From: Pasteurella multocida subsp. multocida OH4807
GTDB taxonomy: Bacteria > Pseudomonadota > Gammaproteobacteria > Enterobacterales > Pasteurellaceae
Assembly (NCBI GenBank): GCA_000973525.1
Contig: CP004391.1
Span: 806,001-870,000, forward strand
Direction: 5' to 3'
DNA length: 64,000 nt
The notes below the pieces were generated by a model that saw only the letters and a program-made list of their open reading frames with translations, was not told the DNA's origin and did not search any database. Positions 41,453 to 54,284 of this stretch are shown in pieces; position 1 is the first letter of the stretch; each line of letters begins with the position of its first letter. Both the position numbers and the translations under genes were made by a program.

Positions 41453-42859
41453 ATGTCCAAAACCCTATACGAAAAACTCTTTGACGCCCACGTCGTCCAC
41501 GAAGCCGAAGGCGAAACACCTTTAATTTATATTAACCGCCATTTAGTACACGAAGTGACTTCCCCGCAAGCTTTTGACGGCTTACGTGCAATGGGGCGTA
41601 CTGTTCGCCAGCCAAGCAAAACGGTGGCGACAATGGATCACAACGTACCAACTGACAGCCGTGACTTAGGTGGTTCAGGTGAAATGGGACGCGTACAAAT
41701 GGTAGAACTTGCCAAAAATACTGATCAATTTGGTATCACACTTTACGACATCAACCATATTAACCAAGGGATTGTGCACGTAATGGGGCCTGAGCAGGGC
41801 TTAACCTTACCGGGAATGACCATCGTGTGTGGCGACTCGCACACTGCAACCCACGGGGCATTTGGTGCCTTAGCTTTCGGGATTGGCACATCAGAAGTTG
41901 AACACGTGCTTGCCACACAAACCATCAAACAGGCACGTGCGAAAAAAATGAAGATTGAAGTGCGTGGCAAAGTACGTGAAGGCATTACAGCAAAAGATAT
42001 TGTATTGGCGATCATTGGCAAAACCACAATGGGCGGCGGTACAGGACACGTTGTGGAATTTTGTGGTGAAGCGATCCGTGATCTTTCAATGGAAGGTCGT
42101 ATGACCGTGTGTAATATGGCGATCGAGTTAGGTGCAAAATCGGGTATTATCGCCCCAGATGACACCACATTTGCCTACTTAAAAGACAAACCTTATGCGC
42201 CAAAAGGCAAAGATTGGGAAGATGCAGTCACGTATTGGAAAACCTTGCATACGGATGAAGGGGCTGAATTTGATACCGTAGTGACATTAGAAGCCCGTGA
42301 AATTCAACCGCAAGTGACTTGGGGAACCAACCCAGGGCAGGTGATTGGTATCGACCAAGCGATCCCAAACCCTGCCGAGATGAGCGATCCTATTGAACGC
42401 CAATCTGCAGAAAAAGCCTTAGCTTATATGGACTTACCACACAGCATTAAGTTAACTGATGTGAGCATTGATAAAGTCTTTATCGGCTCTTGCACCAATT
42501 CACGCATTGAAGATTTACGTGCGGCTGCTGCAGTGGCGAAAGGTCGTAAAGTGGCAGAAGGTGTACAAGCGTTAGTGGTGCCTGGTTCCGGTTTAGTGCG
42601 TGAACAAGCAGAGAAAGAAGGCTTAGATAAAATCTTTATCGAAGCTGGATTTGAATGGCGTTTACCAGGTTGCTCAATGTGTTTAGCGATGAACAACGAC
42701 CGTTTAGAACCAGGTGAGCGTTGTGCTTCGACCAGTAACCGCAACTTTGAAGGTCGCCAAGGGCGTGGTGGACGCACCCACTTAGTCAGCCCAGCAATGG
42801 CAGCCGCTGCTGCGGTTTTCGGCAAGTTTGTAGATATTCGGAATGTTAAATTGAATTAA
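41453..42859 (+). CDS. leuC: 3-isopropylmalate dehydratase large subunit
   Basis: LeuC carries the 4Fe-4S cluster of isopropylmalate isomerase. The 468-residue protein has the [14 protein letters not shown] motif, and the cluster cysteines in GSCTNSR and [10 protein letters not shown]. Start ATG 41453 follows AGGAAAA. Works as heterodimer with LeuD, encoded after the third repeat. Confidence 0.97.
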   Translation: MSKTLYEKLFDAHVVHEAEGETPLIYINRHLVHEVTSPQAFDGLRAMGRTVRQPSKTVATMDHNVPTDSRDLGGSGEMGRVQMVELAKNTDQFGITLYDINHINQGIVHVMGPEQGLTLPGMTIVCGDSHTATHGAFGALAFGIGTSEVEHVLATQTIKQARAKKMKIEVRGKVREGITAKDIVLAIIGKTTMGGGTGHVVEFCGEAIRDLSMEGRMTVCNMAIELGAKSGIIAPDDTTFAYLKDKPYAPKGKDWEDAVTYWKTLHTDEGAEFDTVVTLEAREIQPQVTWGTNPGQVIGIDQAIPNPAEMSDPIERQSAEKALAYMDLPHSIKLTDVSIDKVFIGSCTNSRIEDLRAAAAVAKGRKVAEGVQALVVPGSGLVREQAEKEGLDKIFIEAGFEWRLPGCSMCLAMNNDRLEPGERCASTSNRNFEGRQGRGGRTHLVSPAMAAAAAVFGKFVDIRNVKLN

Positions 42860-42936
42860 TTTCCCTAGCCATCTTTACCTAAGAGAAGGGAAACTTTTTA
42901 AAATCAACTGCACTTTTTCACAGATACCAATGATAT

Positions 42937-43097
42937 CCCCGTGTAAACTGCCCGATAGCAGTGAGGATTTTTAGGAAAATAAGGTTGCGTAGCAAAACGA
43001 AAACAACTTATTTTGCGTAAAGAAAATCCACACGGAAAGAGGACAAGCAGTTTAGTCGGGGTGTGTTTTTTGCTCCTTTTTTGCACAAAAAAAGGAG
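42937..43097. repeat. leu intergenic structured repeat, copy 3 (leuC-leuD)
   Basis: Third copy, close to copy 2 (shared ATTTTTAGGAAAATAAGG and GGACAAGCAGTTTAGTCGGG). The end hairpin has a loop shortened by three bases. It ends 68 bp before leuD and fills most of the 306-bp gap. Like the others it reads as an open frame on the minus strand with a repeated amino acid pattern, which is a by-product of the repeat. Confidence 0.85.
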
Positions 43098-43165
43098 AGA
43101 AAAATACCAAGAAAAGTGATGACAAATGGTAGCGGTAACAAAAAATTAATTAAGAGAGAAAACCT

Positions 43166-43771
43166 ATGCCTAACGAATTTAAACAACACACCGGCATCGC
43201 CGTTCCACTTGATGCGTCAAACGTGGATACGGATGCCATTATTCCAAAGCAATTTTTACAAAAAGTCACACGTGTCGGCTTTGGCGCTCATTTATTTCAC
43301 GAGTGGCGTTTTTTAGATGATGACGGGAAACAACCTAATCCTGATTTCGTGCTGAACTACCCTCGCTACCAAGGCGCAAGCATTTTATTAGCACGTGAAA
43401 ATTTTGGGTGTGGCTCTTCTCGTGAACACGCACCTTGGGCATTAGATGATTATGGTATCCGTGTAATTATTGCGCCAAGCTTTGCGGATATTTTTTATGG
43501 CAATAGCTTGAATAACCAAATGCTACCGATTCGTTTAACTGAACAAGAAGTCGATGAATTATTCAAATATGTAGTGGCAAATGAAGGGGCAACTATCTCT
43601 GTGGATTTAGAAGCACAAACCGTCACCGCAAACGGCAAAATTTATCATTTTGAAATTGATAGCTTCCGTCGCCATTGCTTGCTTAACGGTTTAGACAATA
43701 TTGGCTTAACGTTACAGCATGAAGACAAAATTGCGGCCTATGAAAGTAAGATTCCTGCCTTTCTGCGTTAA
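43166..43771 (+). CDS. leuD: 3-isopropylmalate dehydratase small subunit
   Basis: LeuD completes isopropylmalate isomerase with LeuC. The 201-residue protein has the substrate-recognition segment [15 protein letters not shown] and the family-typical [11 protein letters not shown] start. Start ATG 43166 follows AGAGAGAAA. Last gene of the leu operon; a stem TTAACCTCAC / GTGAGGTTAA lies 37 bp after the stop. Confidence 0.97.
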   Translation: MPNEFKQHTGIAVPLDASNVDTDAIIPKQFLQKVTRVGFGAHLFHEWRFLDDDGKQPNPDFVLNYPRYQGASILLARENFGCGSSREHAPWALDDYGIRVIIAPSFADIFYGNSLNNQMLPIRLTEQEVDELFKYVVANEGATISVDLEAQTVTANGKIYHFEIDSFRRHCLLNGLDNIGLTLQHEDKIAAYESKIPAFLR

Positions 43772-43808
43772 ATAAGGAAACGCAAGAATCTAGTACACGG
43801 TTACTTTG

Positions 43809-43839
43809 TTAACCTCACGGTTCTCTAGTGTGAGGTTAA
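43809..43839 (+). terminator. Stem-loop after leuD
   Basis: TTAACCTCAC pairs perfectly with GTGAGGTTAA across an 11-base loop and is followed by TAAAAGG rather than a T run, so it may be a processing stem or weak terminator. A second stem AGGACAC / GTGTCCT follows at about 43844-43880. Confidence 0.5.
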
Positions 43840-43958
43840 TAAAAGGACACGTCTCGTGACAGATTGTATTGTGTCCTGTTATTTACGCATCAATCTCAAC
43901 TATGTCAGAATAAGGAACTAATCAAAATGGGGTTGACAACAGATAATGAGAACAAAAA

Positions 43959-44417
43959 ATGCAAAAACGCGTCACTGATTTTATTAAAAAACACTATTTA
44001 TTTACCTTAGCTTGCGTAGAAAATAACACACCTTGGGCAAATGCACTTTACTATGTCTTCGATGAACACTTAAAACGTTTGATCTATGTCACGGGAGAAC
44101 AAACACATCACGCGCAGATCACCAATAAAAACCCTAAAGTTGCGGGGACTATCTTTGTACCTACCCGATTTGTGCCTTCTTTACAAGGCGTGCAATTTAC
44201 TGGCACAGTGAAACAATTGTTTGGCGAAGAAGCGGAATTAGCAAGATTACACTATGAAACAAGCTATTCACATCAGCTGATTAAGCAATTATCTATTTGG
44301 GCAGTTGACTTAGACTATGTCCGTTTAGTCGATAATTCACTCGGTTTATTCAGTGCAATAGAGTGGAGAAAAGGGCAAATCGTAGAAGAGGAGGAAAAAA
44401 GTATTTTTCTCAAATAA
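43959..44417 (+). CDS. UPF0306/YhbP-like, PNPOx-fold protein
   Basis: A 152-residue protein of the split-barrel flavin-binding fold related to pyridoxamine phosphate oxidase. LACVENNTPWANALYYVFDEH and PKVAGTIFVPTRF match the UPF0306 (YhbP) family. Residues for pyridoxamine phosphate oxidation are not evident and the biochemical function is unknown. Stand-alone gene between leuD and the convergent mreD. Confidence 0.75.
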   Translation: MQKRVTDFIKKHYLFTLACVENNTPWANALYYVFDEHLKRLIYVTGEQTHHAQITNKNPKVAGTIFVPTRFVPSLQGVQFTGTVKQLFGEEAELARLHYETSYSHQLIKQLSIWAVDLDYVRLVDNSLGLFSAIEWRKGQIVEEEEKSIFLK

Positions 44418-44434
44418 CACCATGTACTTAAGTA

Positions 44435-44466
44435 AAAACGCACTAAAGCAAAAAGTGCGTTTTTTT
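44435..44466. terminator. Bidirectional terminator between yhbP-like gene and mreD
   Basis: AAAAACGCAC and GTGCGTTTTTTT pair across an 11-base loop between convergent genes (ends at 44417 and 44477). Confidence 0.85.
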
Positions 44467-44476
44467 GGTTATTACG

Positions 44477-44965
44477 TTAACGAAGTTGCAATTGGCGCCG
44501 AATACGGCGTAATAATAAGAAAACCCAAGGCCATAACAAACCACTAGCAAGGGCACCATAAATTTCTTGCCAATTAAAGGATGCACTGTGTAAAAATAAT
44601 TCAATCAGGAAAATACCGATTCGAATACAGAAAATAAATGCAACGACAAATAAGCTTTGCATCCATAAAGATAAATTACGCAAAATGAGGTGATTCACCG
44701 CAACTAAGTAAATAACTAGAGACAACACCAGGGCATGTACCCCTAATATTGAGCCTAATACTAAATCCCAAACCACACCTAAAACAAAGGCAGACCCAAT
44801 ACTGATTTTTGTAGGAACAGCAAGCGTCCAATATAACAACACGAGCACTAACCAAGCAGGCTTAAAATGCTGAAAATCGCTTGGCCAAGGTGCAATTTCC
44901 ATCACTAAAGCAACAATAAAAGTGCATGCCACAATAACTAACTGTAATAAAAAGTGTTTTTGCAT
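44477..44965 (-). CDS. mreD: Rod shape-determining protein MreD
   Basis: MreD is a small polytopic component of the elongasome. 162 residues with five hydrophobic segments; length equals E. coli MreD. Its ATG overlaps the last base of the mreC stop codon, so translation is coupled. Third in mreBCD. Confidence 0.94.
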   Translation of the reverse strand: MQKHFLLQLVIVACTFIVALVMEIAPWPSDFQHFKPAWLVLVLLYWTLAVPTKISIGSAFVLGVVWDLVLGSILGVHALVLSLVIYLVAVNHLILRNLSLWMQSLFVVAFIFCIRIGIFLIELFLHSASFNWQEIYGALASGLLWPWVFLLLRRIRRQLQLR

Positions 44966-46014
44966 TATTCTTCCTCTTTATGTACAGGCTCTGGAAGAGG
45001 CAACGCTTGATTATTTTCTGCAGGATTTTCTAATGTTGTTGCAGGCTCTTCTAGCGCAGCAGCGTGAGACTCAGGCTCATCTTGTACCAATGCTTTTTTC
45101 ACGCGATTCGCCTCAACTCCCTGATTTTCTAACCGTTGCTGTACTGTTCTACGAATATCTTCTGGTGAAATAGATTGCACGTTTCTCATTTCTTCATTCG
45201 TTGGCCATAAAAGTAATACATAGCGCAAGCGCTCAATCGAGGCGAGGGGCTTGGCACTCACGGTGGCAAAATAATTTTGCCCATCACGAGAAACCGATTC
45301 TACAATCGCAACTGGATAACCTTCTAAAAAACGTCCCCCCAGACCAGATGTAACAAGCAAATCCCCTTTGACAATATCAACAGAACGCGGAACATTGTCT
45401 AAGGTTAATTCATCATTACGCCCTGTGCCACTCGCAATCAAACGCACATCATTGCGCAATACTTGTACAGGAATCGAATGCGTCACATCGGTCAATAACA
45501 ACACACGACTGGTCTTGTCCCCCACTGAAATAATTTGACCTACGATCCCTTTTTCATCAATGATCGGTTGTCCAACATAAGCCCCATCACGAAAGCCTTG
45601 ATTAATCACCACTTGATTACGATAAACGTCTGTTTCAGCAGTAAGCACTTCAGCTATTTTTTTATATTCATCTGTACGGAGTGGGGAGTTCAATAACAAG
45701 CGAAGACGTTGATTTTCGACTTTGAGTTGATCTAATAAAAGCAAATCGGCATTTTTTTCACGTAATTGCTCACGTAATACTTTGTTTTCAATTTGCAATT
45801 TATTGGTATCTACGAGATTATCTGACACCCCATCCAGTACTGTTCGAGGCGTGTTTGCCAAATAATACAGACCTCCGATTGCCGTTTCCATCACACTGCG
45901 TGCTTTGATCATCGCATTTGTTTGTCCATCAGAGAGCATTAATGCCAAAGAAGCAATAATGGCTAAAATCAACCGAAGACCGAGAGGAGGCGCCTTACCA
46001 AAAATGGGTTTCAT
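44965..46014 (-). CDS. mreC: Cell shape-determining protein MreC
   Basis: MreC is a bitopic periplasmic scaffold of the elongasome that activates PBP2-RodA. The 349-residue product has one N-terminal transmembrane helix (residues 12-27), a coiled coil (about 65-105), the two beta-barrel MreC domain (about 115-275) and a glutamate/proline-rich C-terminal tail. 80 bp after mreB, with an uptake-signal hairpin in the gap. Confidence 0.95.
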   Translation of the reverse strand: MKPIFGKAPPLGLRLILAIIASLALMLSDGQTNAMIKARSVMETAIGGLYYLANTPRTVLDGVSDNLVDTNKLQIENKVLREQLREKNADLLLLDQLKVENQRLRLLLNSPLRTDEYKKIAEVLTAETDVYRNQVVINQGFRDGAYVGQPIIDEKGIVGQIISVGDKTSRVLLLTDVTHSIPVQVLRNDVRLIASGTGRNDELTLDNVPRSVDIVKGDLLVTSGLGGRFLEGYPVAIVESVSRDGQNYFATVSAKPLASIERLRYVLLLWPTNEEMRNVQSISPEDIRRTVQQRLENQGVEANRVKKALVQDEPESHAAALEEPATTLENPAENNQALPLPEPVHKEEE

Positions 46015-46057
46015 ATATGAATTAAACTAAGCGTTATCTGTTATAAGAGGTTAGGGA

Positions 46058-46086
46058 AAAAGTGCGGTAAACTTCACCGCACTTTT
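46058..46086. repeat. Inverted uptake-signal pair between mreB and mreC
   Basis: AAAAGTGCGGT and ACCGCACTTTT form an 11-bp stem with a short loop. Placed inside the mre operon, it could attenuate mreCD relative to mreB. Confidence 0.65.
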
Positions 46087-46094
46087 CTATCTCA

Positions 46095-47165
<1,071 letters not shown>

Positions 47166-47422
47166 CTAAATTGAATGATGAAGACTCGCGTTTGAGTATT
47201 AAAAAAATTGCCCTAAATGTACCAAAAAATGTACCTTTATAACAGAAAATTTTCTGTAAATTATCGAAAATTGCCTTGTCTTTCCGCTTTAGACAAACTT
47301 TAATAGTCTCATACTCAATGAGTTATCTCTCTACAACGTATTCTGCTTGCTTTCACGATCGCGGAGTGTCAAACTGGGTCCAGTTTAGCGAATGTCATTT
47401 TTCATTCGAAAAAGGAACAATT

Positions 47423-49816
47423 ATGTCAAAAAGTAAGAAAACACCGTTGCTGCAAGATCCAAACTATCACGAAGAACTTGCCAAATATGAAAACCCTATT
47501 CCTAGTCGAGAATTTATTCTCGATATCATTCGACAACATCACGCGCCAATTTCTAAAGAGGAACTCTTTCATACTTTATCCATCACGGATGAAGAACAAC
47601 AAGAATCCATACGCCGTCGTTTGCGGGCAATGGAAAATGATGGTCAGTTAGTGTTTACTAAACGTAAACGCTATGCTTTACCTGAAAAATTAGACCTATT
47701 AAAAGGAACCGTGCTTGGTCATCGTGATGGCTATGGCTTTTTGCAAGTTGAAGGAAAAGATAGCGATTGGTTTATTCCTAATAATCAAATGCAAAAGGTC
47801 ATGCACGGTGATTATGTACTCGCGCAACTCAGTGGACAAGATCGCCGTGGACGGCAAGAAGTACGTATTGTACGTGTGCTACAACAACGTAAAAAACAAA
47901 TTGTTGGGCGTTTTTTCTTAGAAGATGGCATCGGTTATGTGGTGCCTGATGATAGCCGTATCAACCGCGATATTCTGATCCCCAATGAACATCGCCAAGG
48001 AGCGAGAATGGGACAAGTCGTTGTGGTTGAACTCAAACCACGTACGGCGACTTTTAGTCAACCCGTTGGTGTCATTACCGAAATTCTTGGTGAAAACATG
48101 GCGAAAGGCATGGAGGTGGAAATTGCGATCCGTAACCACGATATTCCTCATGTGTTCCCTGATGCCGTATTAAAACAGGTTTCAAAACTCAGCGAAGAAG
48201 TGCCGGAAGAAGCTAAAAAAGGGCGCATTGATTTACGTGAATTGCCTTTAGTTACTATCGATGGCGAAGACGCTCGTGATTTTGACGATGCGGTTTTCTG
48301 TCAGAAAAAACGTGGGGGCGGTTGGAAACTTTGGGTAGCCATTGCAGACGTGAGTTATTACGTACGCCAACGTACCGCACTAGACACCGAAGCACACGCA
48401 CGTGGAAATTCTGTATATTTTCCAAACCGTGTCCTGCCAATGTTGCCAGAAGTGCTTTCTAATGGGCTTTGCTCGTTAAACCCACAAGTTGATCGTCTAT
48501 GTATGGTGTGCGAGCTCAATGTCTCGGCAAAAGGCAAAATTACAGGCTATGAGTTCTACGAAGCTGTCATAAATTCTCACGCCCGTTTAACTTATACCAA
48601 AGTCGCTCGCATTTTAGAGGGTGATGAAGATCTTTGCGAACGTTACCATAATTTAGTACCGCATTTGCTTGAGTTACACAAAATGTATCAAGCCTTAGTG
48701 GATGCCCGTCACCAACGCGGAGCCATTGATTTTGAAACGATCGAAAGCAAGTTTGTCTTTAATGAAATGGGACGGATTGAACGCATTGAGCCTGTTATCC
48801 GCAATGACGCCCATAAAATCATTGAGGAATGTATGATTCTTGCTAATATTGCTGCGGCAAACTTCGTCGAGAAACACCAAGAACCTGCATTATTCCGCAT
48901 TCATGCTGGACCAAGCGAAGAAAAAACAACCGCATTCCGTAGTTTCTTGAACGAATGTGGCTTAGGGCTAGGTGGTGGAACAAAACCAACAACGGCAGAT
49001 TATGCTGAATTATTAGAACAGGTACGTGAACGACCTGATCACGAATTAATTCAAACCATGCTACTACGTTCTTTAAGTCAGGCGGTCTATTCTCCCGATA
49101 ATATTGGGCACTTTGGTCTCGCATTAGAAGAATATGCGCATTTTACTTCGCCAATTCGCCGCTATCCTGATCTGACACTACATCGTAGTATCAAGTTTAT
49201 TTTAGCCAAATTAAAAGGCTCAAAACGGAAAACGACAGAAACGGGGGGCTACCATTATTCTTTCGATGAAATGGATTTATTAGGCGATCATTGCTCTATG
49301 ACTGAACGTCGTGCCGATGACGCGACACGTGATGTGGCAGATTGGCTTAAATGTGAATATATGCAAGATCACGTGGGCGAAGAATTTAGTGGTGTCATTT
49401 CCTCTGTCACGGGCTTCGGTTTATTTGTGCGCTTAGATGATTTATTTATTGATGGACTGGTTCACATTTCCACTTTAGATAATGACTATTACCAATTTGA
49501 TTTATCAAAACAACGTTTAATCGGCGAAAACAGTGGTATGATCTATCGTATCGGTGATAAGGTTAAAATTCGTGTGGAAGCTGTCAGCCTTGAACAACGC
49601 CAAGTAGATTTCTCTTTAGTTTCAAGTGAACGCAAGCCGTTGCGTGAAGGTAAAACACTAAAAGACAAGATGAAGAAAAATCTGCGTTATGCCGAGAGTA
49701 TCGAAAAACAACGTTCGAAAAGCAAAGGGCGTAAAAGTGCGGCAAAAAAATCCAACGTTTCAACTTCTTCCACTGCCAAGAAAAGTAAGAAAAAATCAGA
49801 AAAAAAGAGAAAATAG
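47423..49816 (+). CDS. rnr: Ribonuclease R
   Basis: RNase R is a processive 3'-5' exoribonuclease that degrades structured RNA. The 797-residue product has an N-terminal helix-turn-helix, cold-shock domains (about 75-240), the RNB domain with catalytic [13 protein letters not shown] (about residue 280), an S1 domain (about 640-725) and a lysine/serine-rich tail. ATG 47423 is chosen because AAAGGA precedes it and [15 protein letters not shown] matches family starts; the open frame reaches 49 codons further upstream without support. Confidence 0.96.
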   Translation: MSKSKKTPLLQDPNYHEELAKYENPIPSREFILDIIRQHHAPISKEELFHTLSITDEEQQESIRRRLRAMENDGQLVFTKRKRYALPEKLDLLKGTVLGHRDGYGFLQVEGKDSDWFIPNNQMQKVMHGDYVLAQLSGQDRRGRQEVRIVRVLQQRKKQIVGRFFLEDGIGYVVPDDSRINRDILIPNEHRQGARMGQVVVVELKPRTATFSQPVGVITEILGENMAKGMEVEIAIRNHDIPHVFPDAVLKQVSKLSEEVPEEAKKGRIDLRELPLVTIDGEDARDFDDAVFCQKKRGGGWKLWVAIADVSYYVRQRTALDTEAHARGNSVYFPNRVLPMLPEVLSNGLCSLNPQVDRLCMVCELNVSAKGKITGYEFYEAVINSHARLTYTKVARILEGDEDLCERYHNLVPHLLELHKMYQALVDARHQRGAIDFETIESKFVFNEMGRIERIEPVIRNDAHKIIEECMILANIAAANFVEKHQEPALFRIHAGPSEEKTTAFRSFLNECGLGLGGGTKPTTADYAELLEQVRERPDHELIQTMLLRSLSQAVYSPDNIGHFGLALEEYAHFTSPIRRYPDLTLHRSIKFILAKLKGSKRKTTETGGYHYSFDEMDLLGDHCSMTERRADDATRDVADWLKCEYMQDHVGEEFSGVISSVTGFGLFVRLDDLFIDGLVHISTLDNDYYQFDLSKQRLIGENSGMIYRIGDKVKIRVEAVSLEQRQVDFSLVSSERKPLREGKTLKDKMKKNLRYAESIEKQRSKSKGRKSAAKKSNVSTSSTAKKSKKKSEKKRK

Positions 49817-50554
49817 ATGAGTGAAAACATTTATGGCATTCATGCAGTGAGTGCCTTTTTGAGTAATGCGCCTGAGCGTTTAATTGAAATATATGCATTA
49901 AAAGGGCGTGAAGACAAACGCCTTCACCCCTTGTTAAACGAACTTCATCGCTTAGGCATTTCAGTGCAATTTGTTAACCGTCAAACTTTAGATAAAAAAG
50001 CGGATGGAGAAGTGCACCAAGGTATTATTGCACGCGTACAACCCGCGAAAGAATTGAATGAGGCGGATTTAGATACCCTTTTGCAAAACAAACAAAATCC
50101 ATTGTTATTAGTGCTTGATGGCGTGACTGACCCACATAATTTAGGGGCGTGTTTACGTACTGCAGACGCCGCTGGTGTATGTGCGGTGATTGTGCCAAAA
50201 GATAAATCAGCACAGTTAACCTCTATCGCGCGTAAAGTGGCTTGTGGTGCAGCAGAAGTGATGCCGTTAATTCGAGTGACTAACTTAGCGCGTACCTTAC
50301 GTGACTTGCAAAATGACCACAATATTTGGGTAATTGGCACTGCTGGAGAAGCGACTGAAACTTTATATCAAACCAAACTCACTGGTGGTTTAGCCTTAGT
50401 GATGGGCGCGGAAGGCGATGGGATGCGTCGATTAACACGCGAACATTGCGATCAACTGGTTAGTATTCCGATGGCGGGTTCTGTGTCTTCATTGAACGTT
50501 TCTGTGGCAACTGGTGTGTGTCTATTTGAAATTGTGAGACAACGTTTAGCTTAA
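49817..50554 (+). CDS. rlmB: 23S rRNA (guanosine-2'-O-)-methyltransferase RlmB
   Basis: RlmB methylates G2251 of 23S rRNA. The 245-residue SPOUT enzyme has motif 1 [18 protein letters not shown] (about residues 108-125), motif 2 [12 protein letters not shown] and motif 3 [17 protein letters not shown]. Its ATG follows the rnr stop directly, so translation is coupled, as in E. coli where the genes are adjacent. Confidence 0.97.
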   Translation: MSENIYGIHAVSAFLSNAPERLIEIYALKGREDKRLHPLLNELHRLGISVQFVNRQTLDKKADGEVHQGIIARVQPAKELNEADLDTLLQNKQNPLLLVLDGVTDPHNLGACLRTADAAGVCAVIVPKDKSAQLTSIARKVACGAAEVMPLIRVTNLARTLRDLQNDHNIWVIGTAGEATETLYQTKLTGGLALVMGAEGDGMRRLTREHCDQLVSIPMAGSVSSLNVSVATGVCLFEIVRQRLA

Positions 50555-50587
50555 AAACTTTCTGAAAATTGACCGCACTTTAAGTGA

Positions 50588-50621
50588 AAAAAAGCGTAGT
50601 GAAAAATCACTACGCTTTTTT
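50588..50621 (+). terminator. Terminator after rlmB
   Basis: AGCGTAGTGA and TCACTACGCT form a perfect 10-bp stem with a 4-base loop, followed by TTTTTT. A-rich left flank makes it usable for sodC on the other strand. Confidence 0.92.
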
Positions 50622-50650
50622 CTTATCGATGTAATGAATTAATCACAAGA

Positions 50651-51211
50651 TTATTTAATCACACCACAAGCCATACGTGGGCCGCCACCGCCTAATGGAG
50701 CAGGATGATCTGAGTGGTTATCACCACCTTCGTGAATCATTAATGAACGACCTTTCACCTCTTCTAAATGTTTTAAACGTGGTGCTAAAACAGGGTTAGT
50801 TGATGTACCGTCTGCGTTGACAGTTAATGCTGGTAAATCACCTAAGTGTGCTTCATCAGACCAAGGGTAACCGTGTTTACCTGCATTTTTTGGATCCCAG
50901 TGACCACCTGCTGCTAAACCAGCAACTAATTTACCATCTTTTTCTTTTGCATCACAGCTTGGATTTTGGTGAATATGGAAACCATGTAAACCTGCTGTTA
51001 AGCCTTTGAGTTCTGGAGTAAACACTAAACCATAAGCTGATTCAGTAATCACAACTTTACCCACATCCTGATTGCCTTTTACAGGATCAAGCAATTCCAC
51101 TTTCACTTCTAGCATTTCGCCAGTGTGTTTATGATCAGCTGCATGGTTATGCGCTAATGCGGATGCCGCAACACCACATGAAAGCATAAGTGCTAATACT
51201 GTTTTTTTCAT
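50651..51211 (-). CDS. sodC: Periplasmic Cu,Zn superoxide dismutase
   Basis: SodC removes superoxide in the periplasm and protects against host oxidative burst. The 186-residue protein has a signal peptide ([20 protein letters not shown]), a short histidine-rich N-terminal stretch ([12 protein letters not shown]) that may bind copper or zinc as in Haemophilus ducreyi SodC, and metal ligands in [18 protein letters not shown] and the C-terminal [16 protein letters not shown]. It follows uvrA on the same strand, separated by a terminator. Confidence 0.95.
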   Translation of the reverse strand: MKKTVLALMLSCGVAASALAHNHAADHKHTGEMLEVKVELLDPVKGNQDVGKVVITESAYGLVFTPELKGLTAGLHGFHIHQNPSCDAKEKDGKLVAGLAAGGHWDPKNAGKHGYPWSDEAHLGDLPALTVNADGTSTNPVLAPRLKHLEEVKGRSLMIHEGGDNHSDHPAPLGGGGPRMACGVIK

Positions 51212-51230
51212 ATAAGTCTCCTCGTTGTAT

Positions 51231-51260
51231 AAAAAAATCAGACTAAACAGTCTGATTTAT
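51231..51260 (-). terminator. Terminator after uvrA
   Basis: AAATCAGACT pairs with AGTCTGATTT across four bases; on the minus strand TTTTTT follows. It lies between uvrA (ends 51285) and sodC (starts 51211). Confidence 0.88.
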
Positions 51261-51284
51261 TTTATCCTAAAATCTCAATGGTGT

Positions 51285-54116
51285 TCAGCCTTTTTGTAAA
51301 ATTGTTTTTAAGAAACGCGCAGTATGTGACCCATTCACTTCTGCGACTTGCTCAGGCGTACCGGTTGCAATAATTTGTCCACCACCATTGCCTCCTTCTG
51401 GTCCTAGATCAACAATCCAATCCGCTGTTTTGATTACATCTAAATTATGCTCAATCACTACAATGGTATTTCCTTGATCACGTAAACGGTGTAAAACGGT
51501 CAACAGCTGTTTAATATCCGCAAAATGTAAGCCTGTTGTTGGCTCATCCAATACATACAAAGTTTTTCCTGTATCGCGTTTAGACAATTCTGTTGCCAAT
51601 TTCACACGTTGGGCTTCTCCACCGGATAACGTTGTCGAAGATTGCCCTAAACGAATATATGATAACCCCACATCCATCAACGTTTGTAGTTTACGTGCAA
51701 TTTGCGGAATCGCATCAAAAAACTCGCGCGCCTCCTCGACAGTCATATCCAGCACTTGATGAATCGTCTTCCCTTTATAACGAATCTCTAACGTTTCGCG
51801 GTTATAACGCTTACCTTTACAATGCTCACAAGGTACATACACATCTGGCAAAAAATGCATCTCAACTTTAATTACACCGTCCCCTTGGCACGCTTCACAG
51901 CGCCCACCACGCACGTTAAAACTAAAACGCCCTGGGTTATATCCTCTTGCTCTCGCCTCGGGCACACCTGAAAATAATTCACGAATTGGCGTAAATAATC
52001 CCGTATAAGTTGCTGGGTTTGAACGCGGAGTTCGACCAATTGGGCTTTGGTCAATATCAATCACCTTATCAAAAAATTCTAAACCTGAAATGGATTTATA
52101 CGGCGCATACTGCGTATTCTCAGCACGGTTCAGGGCATTTTGCGCCAATGGGAATAAAGTATCATTAATTAGCGTTGATTTCCCTGAACCCGACACGCCC
52201 GTTACACAAGTAAATAGCCCGACGGGAATCTCTAAATTCACTGATTTTAAATTATTCCCCGTTGCGCCATTCAGTTTAAGTATTTTTTGCTTATCAAGTG
52301 CGGTACGTTTTTTCGGAATTTCAATTTTCTCGCGTCCAGAGAGAAACTTACCCGTGATTGAATTTGCATTCGCCATAATCGCTTTTGCGGTTCCCTCTGC
52401 GACAACTTGCCCACCATGCACACCCGCACCTGGTCCAATATCAATAATATGGTCTGCTGCCATAATCGCATCTTCATCGTGTTCAACAACGATTACCGTA
52501 TTCCCCAAATTACGCAAATGAATTAACGTATTTAACAAACGCTCGTTATCACGTTGGTGTAATCCAATTGACGGTTCATCCAGCACATACATCACACCCA
52601 CTAAGCCAGCACCAATCTGACTGGCTAATCGAATACGTTGTGCTTCTCCCCCTGATAATGTTTCAGCCGAACGAGAAAGCGACAAATAGTCTAGACCAAC
52701 ATTGACTAAAAATTGCAGACGCTCCTTAATTTCTTTCAGGATCTTGTCAGCAATGTGTGCACGTTGCCCGACAAGATGCAATTCACTAAAAAACTGTAAT
52801 GTTTCCCCAATACTTTTTTCCGCAATATCAGGCAAATTTGTTGTTCCAATATAAACATGGCGTGCTTCTTGACGCAAACGCGAACCTTGGCAATCCTGAC
52901 ATGGGCAAGTGCTAATGTTTTTGGCTAACTCCTCTCGCACGGACATCGATTCTGTTTCTTTATAACGACGCGCCATGTTATTCAAGATCCCTTCAAAACT
53001 ATGATGACGCACCACTACATCACCACGATCGTTCATATATTGAAATTCAATTTCCTCTTTGCCAGAACCATTTAGAATAATCTGTTGGATTTTCTTCGGT
53101 AATGCTTCAAAAGGTTGTTCAATATCGAAATCATAATGTTTAGCAAGCGATGTTAACATCTGATAATAATAAAAGTTACGGCGATCCCATCCTTTGATTG
53201 CCCCGCTTGCTAGTGAAATACTTGGATTTTGTACAATGCGTTTTTCATCAAAATATTGTTGCACCCCTAATCCATCACAAGTTGGGCATGCACCCGCAGG
53301 GTTATTAAAAGAAAATAAGCGAGGTTCTAACTCAGGGATAGCATACCCACAATGTGGACAGGCAAAATTGGCTGAAAAGACTAACTCTTCTGCGCGAGTA
53401 TCCTCCATTGAAGCAACCACCGCTGTGCCACCAGATAATTCCAACGCGGTTTCAAAAGACTCCGCCAATCTTGTGGCTAAATCAGACCGCACTTTAAAGC
53501 GATCCACCACCACTTCAATCGTATGTTTTTTATGTAACTCTAATTTTGGTGCATCAGATAAATCGCAAATCTCACCATCAATACGAGCGCGAATATACCC
53601 TTGGGCCGCAATTTGTTCTAGCAGCTTAACATGTTCCCCTTTACGCTCTTTGACAACGGGTGCTAACAACATCATTTTGCTGTCTTCAGGCAAACTCAAC
53701 ACATTATCGACCATTTGGCTGATCGTTTGTGCAGTAAGAGGAACATCATGCTGTGGACAACGAGGCTCCCCTACACGCGCAAAAAGAAGACGTAAATAAT
53801 CATGAATTTCTGTCACAGTACCGACTGTAGAACGAGGGTTGTGTGAGGTAGATTTTTGTTCAATTGAAATTGCAGGTGATAACCCTTCGATATGATCCAC
53901 ATCAGGCTTTTCCATCAGTGATAAAAATTGGCGTGCATAAGCGGAAAGCGATTCTACATAACGGCGTTGTCCTTCCGCATACAACGTATCAAATGCTAAA
54001 GAGGACTTCCCTGATCCCGACAACCCTGTAATCACAATTAATTTATCGCGAGGAATTGTTAAATTAATATTTTTTAGATTATGGGTCCGCGCCCCACGTA
54101 CTTCAATTTTATCCAT
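51285..54116 (-). CDS. uvrA: Excinuclease ABC subunit A
   Basis: UvrA recognises bulky DNA lesions and loads UvrB. The 943-residue protein has two ABC ATPase modules (Walker [10 protein letters not shown] near residue 30 and GVSGSGKST near 640), ABC signatures [11 protein letters not shown] and [11 protein letters not shown], and zinc-binding cysteine pairs ([26 protein letters not shown]). ATG 54116 is chosen over an upstream TTG. Divergent from ssb with a shared LexA-box candidate. Confidence 0.97.
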   Translation of the reverse strand: MDKIEVRGARTHNLKNINLTIPRDKLIVITGLSGSGKSSLAFDTLYAEGQRRYVESLSAYARQFLSLMEKPDVDHIEGLSPAISIEQKSTSHNPRSTVGTVTEIHDYLRLLFARVGEPRCPQHDVPLTAQTISQMVDNVLSLPEDSKMMLLAPVVKERKGEHVKLLEQIAAQGYIRARIDGEICDLSDAPKLELHKKHTIEVVVDRFKVRSDLATRLAESFETALELSGGTAVVASMEDTRAEELVFSANFACPHCGYAIPELEPRLFSFNNPAGACPTCDGLGVQQYFDEKRIVQNPSISLASGAIKGWDRRNFYYYQMLTSLAKHYDFDIEQPFEALPKKIQQIILNGSGKEEIEFQYMNDRGDVVVRHHSFEGILNNMARRYKETESMSVREELAKNISTCPCQDCQGSRLRQEARHVYIGTTNLPDIAEKSIGETLQFFSELHLVGQRAHIADKILKEIKERLQFLVNVGLDYLSLSRSAETLSGGEAQRIRLASQIGAGLVGVMYVLDEPSIGLHQRDNERLLNTLIHLRNLGNTVIVVEHDEDAIMAADHIIDIGPGAGVHGGQVVAEGTAKAIMANANSITGKFLSGREKIEIPKKRTALDKQKILKLNGATGNNLKSVNLEIPVGLFTCVTGVSGSGKSTLINDTLFPLAQNALNRAENTQYAPYKSISGLEFFDKVIDIDQSPIGRTPRSNPATYTGLFTPIRELFSGVPEARARGYNPGRFSFNVRGGRCEACQGDGVIKVEMHFLPDVYVPCEHCKGKRYNRETLEIRYKGKTIHQVLDMTVEEAREFFDAIPQIARKLQTLMDVGLSYIRLGQSSTTLSGGEAQRVKLATELSKRDTGKTLYVLDEPTTGLHFADIKQLLTVLHRLRDQGNTIVVIEHNLDVIKTADWIVDLGPEGGNGGGQIIATGTPEQVAEVNGSHTARFLKTILQKG

Positions 54117-54177
54117 AAATACCAAAAACCATTAAAAAGTGTTCAAATTGCGATCATTATCGCACATTCTGAAATAA

Positions 54178-54193
54178 CTGTGCAAATATCCAG
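54178..54193. promoter_or_regulatory. Candidate LexA (SOS) box between uvrA and ssb
   Basis: CTGT, eight bases (GCAAATAT) and CCAG, flanked by AA and TT, differ from the CTGT-N8-ACAG consensus by one base. It lies in the divergent uvrA-ssb gap, where E. coli has a LexA site. Confidence 0.6.
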
Positions 54194-54284
54194 TTAAAAT
54201 CCATTTTTATCATAGATTTTTTTTCAATTTTAAGGCAAAATAATAAGAATTATCACCCAATCGAAAAGAGAGAAAGAGGATTAT

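Noticed and set aside
50651..51211. sodC as part of the imported copper system
   Set aside because: It lies on the host side of ssb, 4 kb before the island, between host genes with host-type context; its histidine-rich start is a known feature in Pasteurellaceae SodC.
53194..53799. Long open frames antisense to uvrA, ppiD, lpxD and rnr
   Set aside because: They overlap well-supported genes on the other strand, lack ribosome sites and show no domain features.
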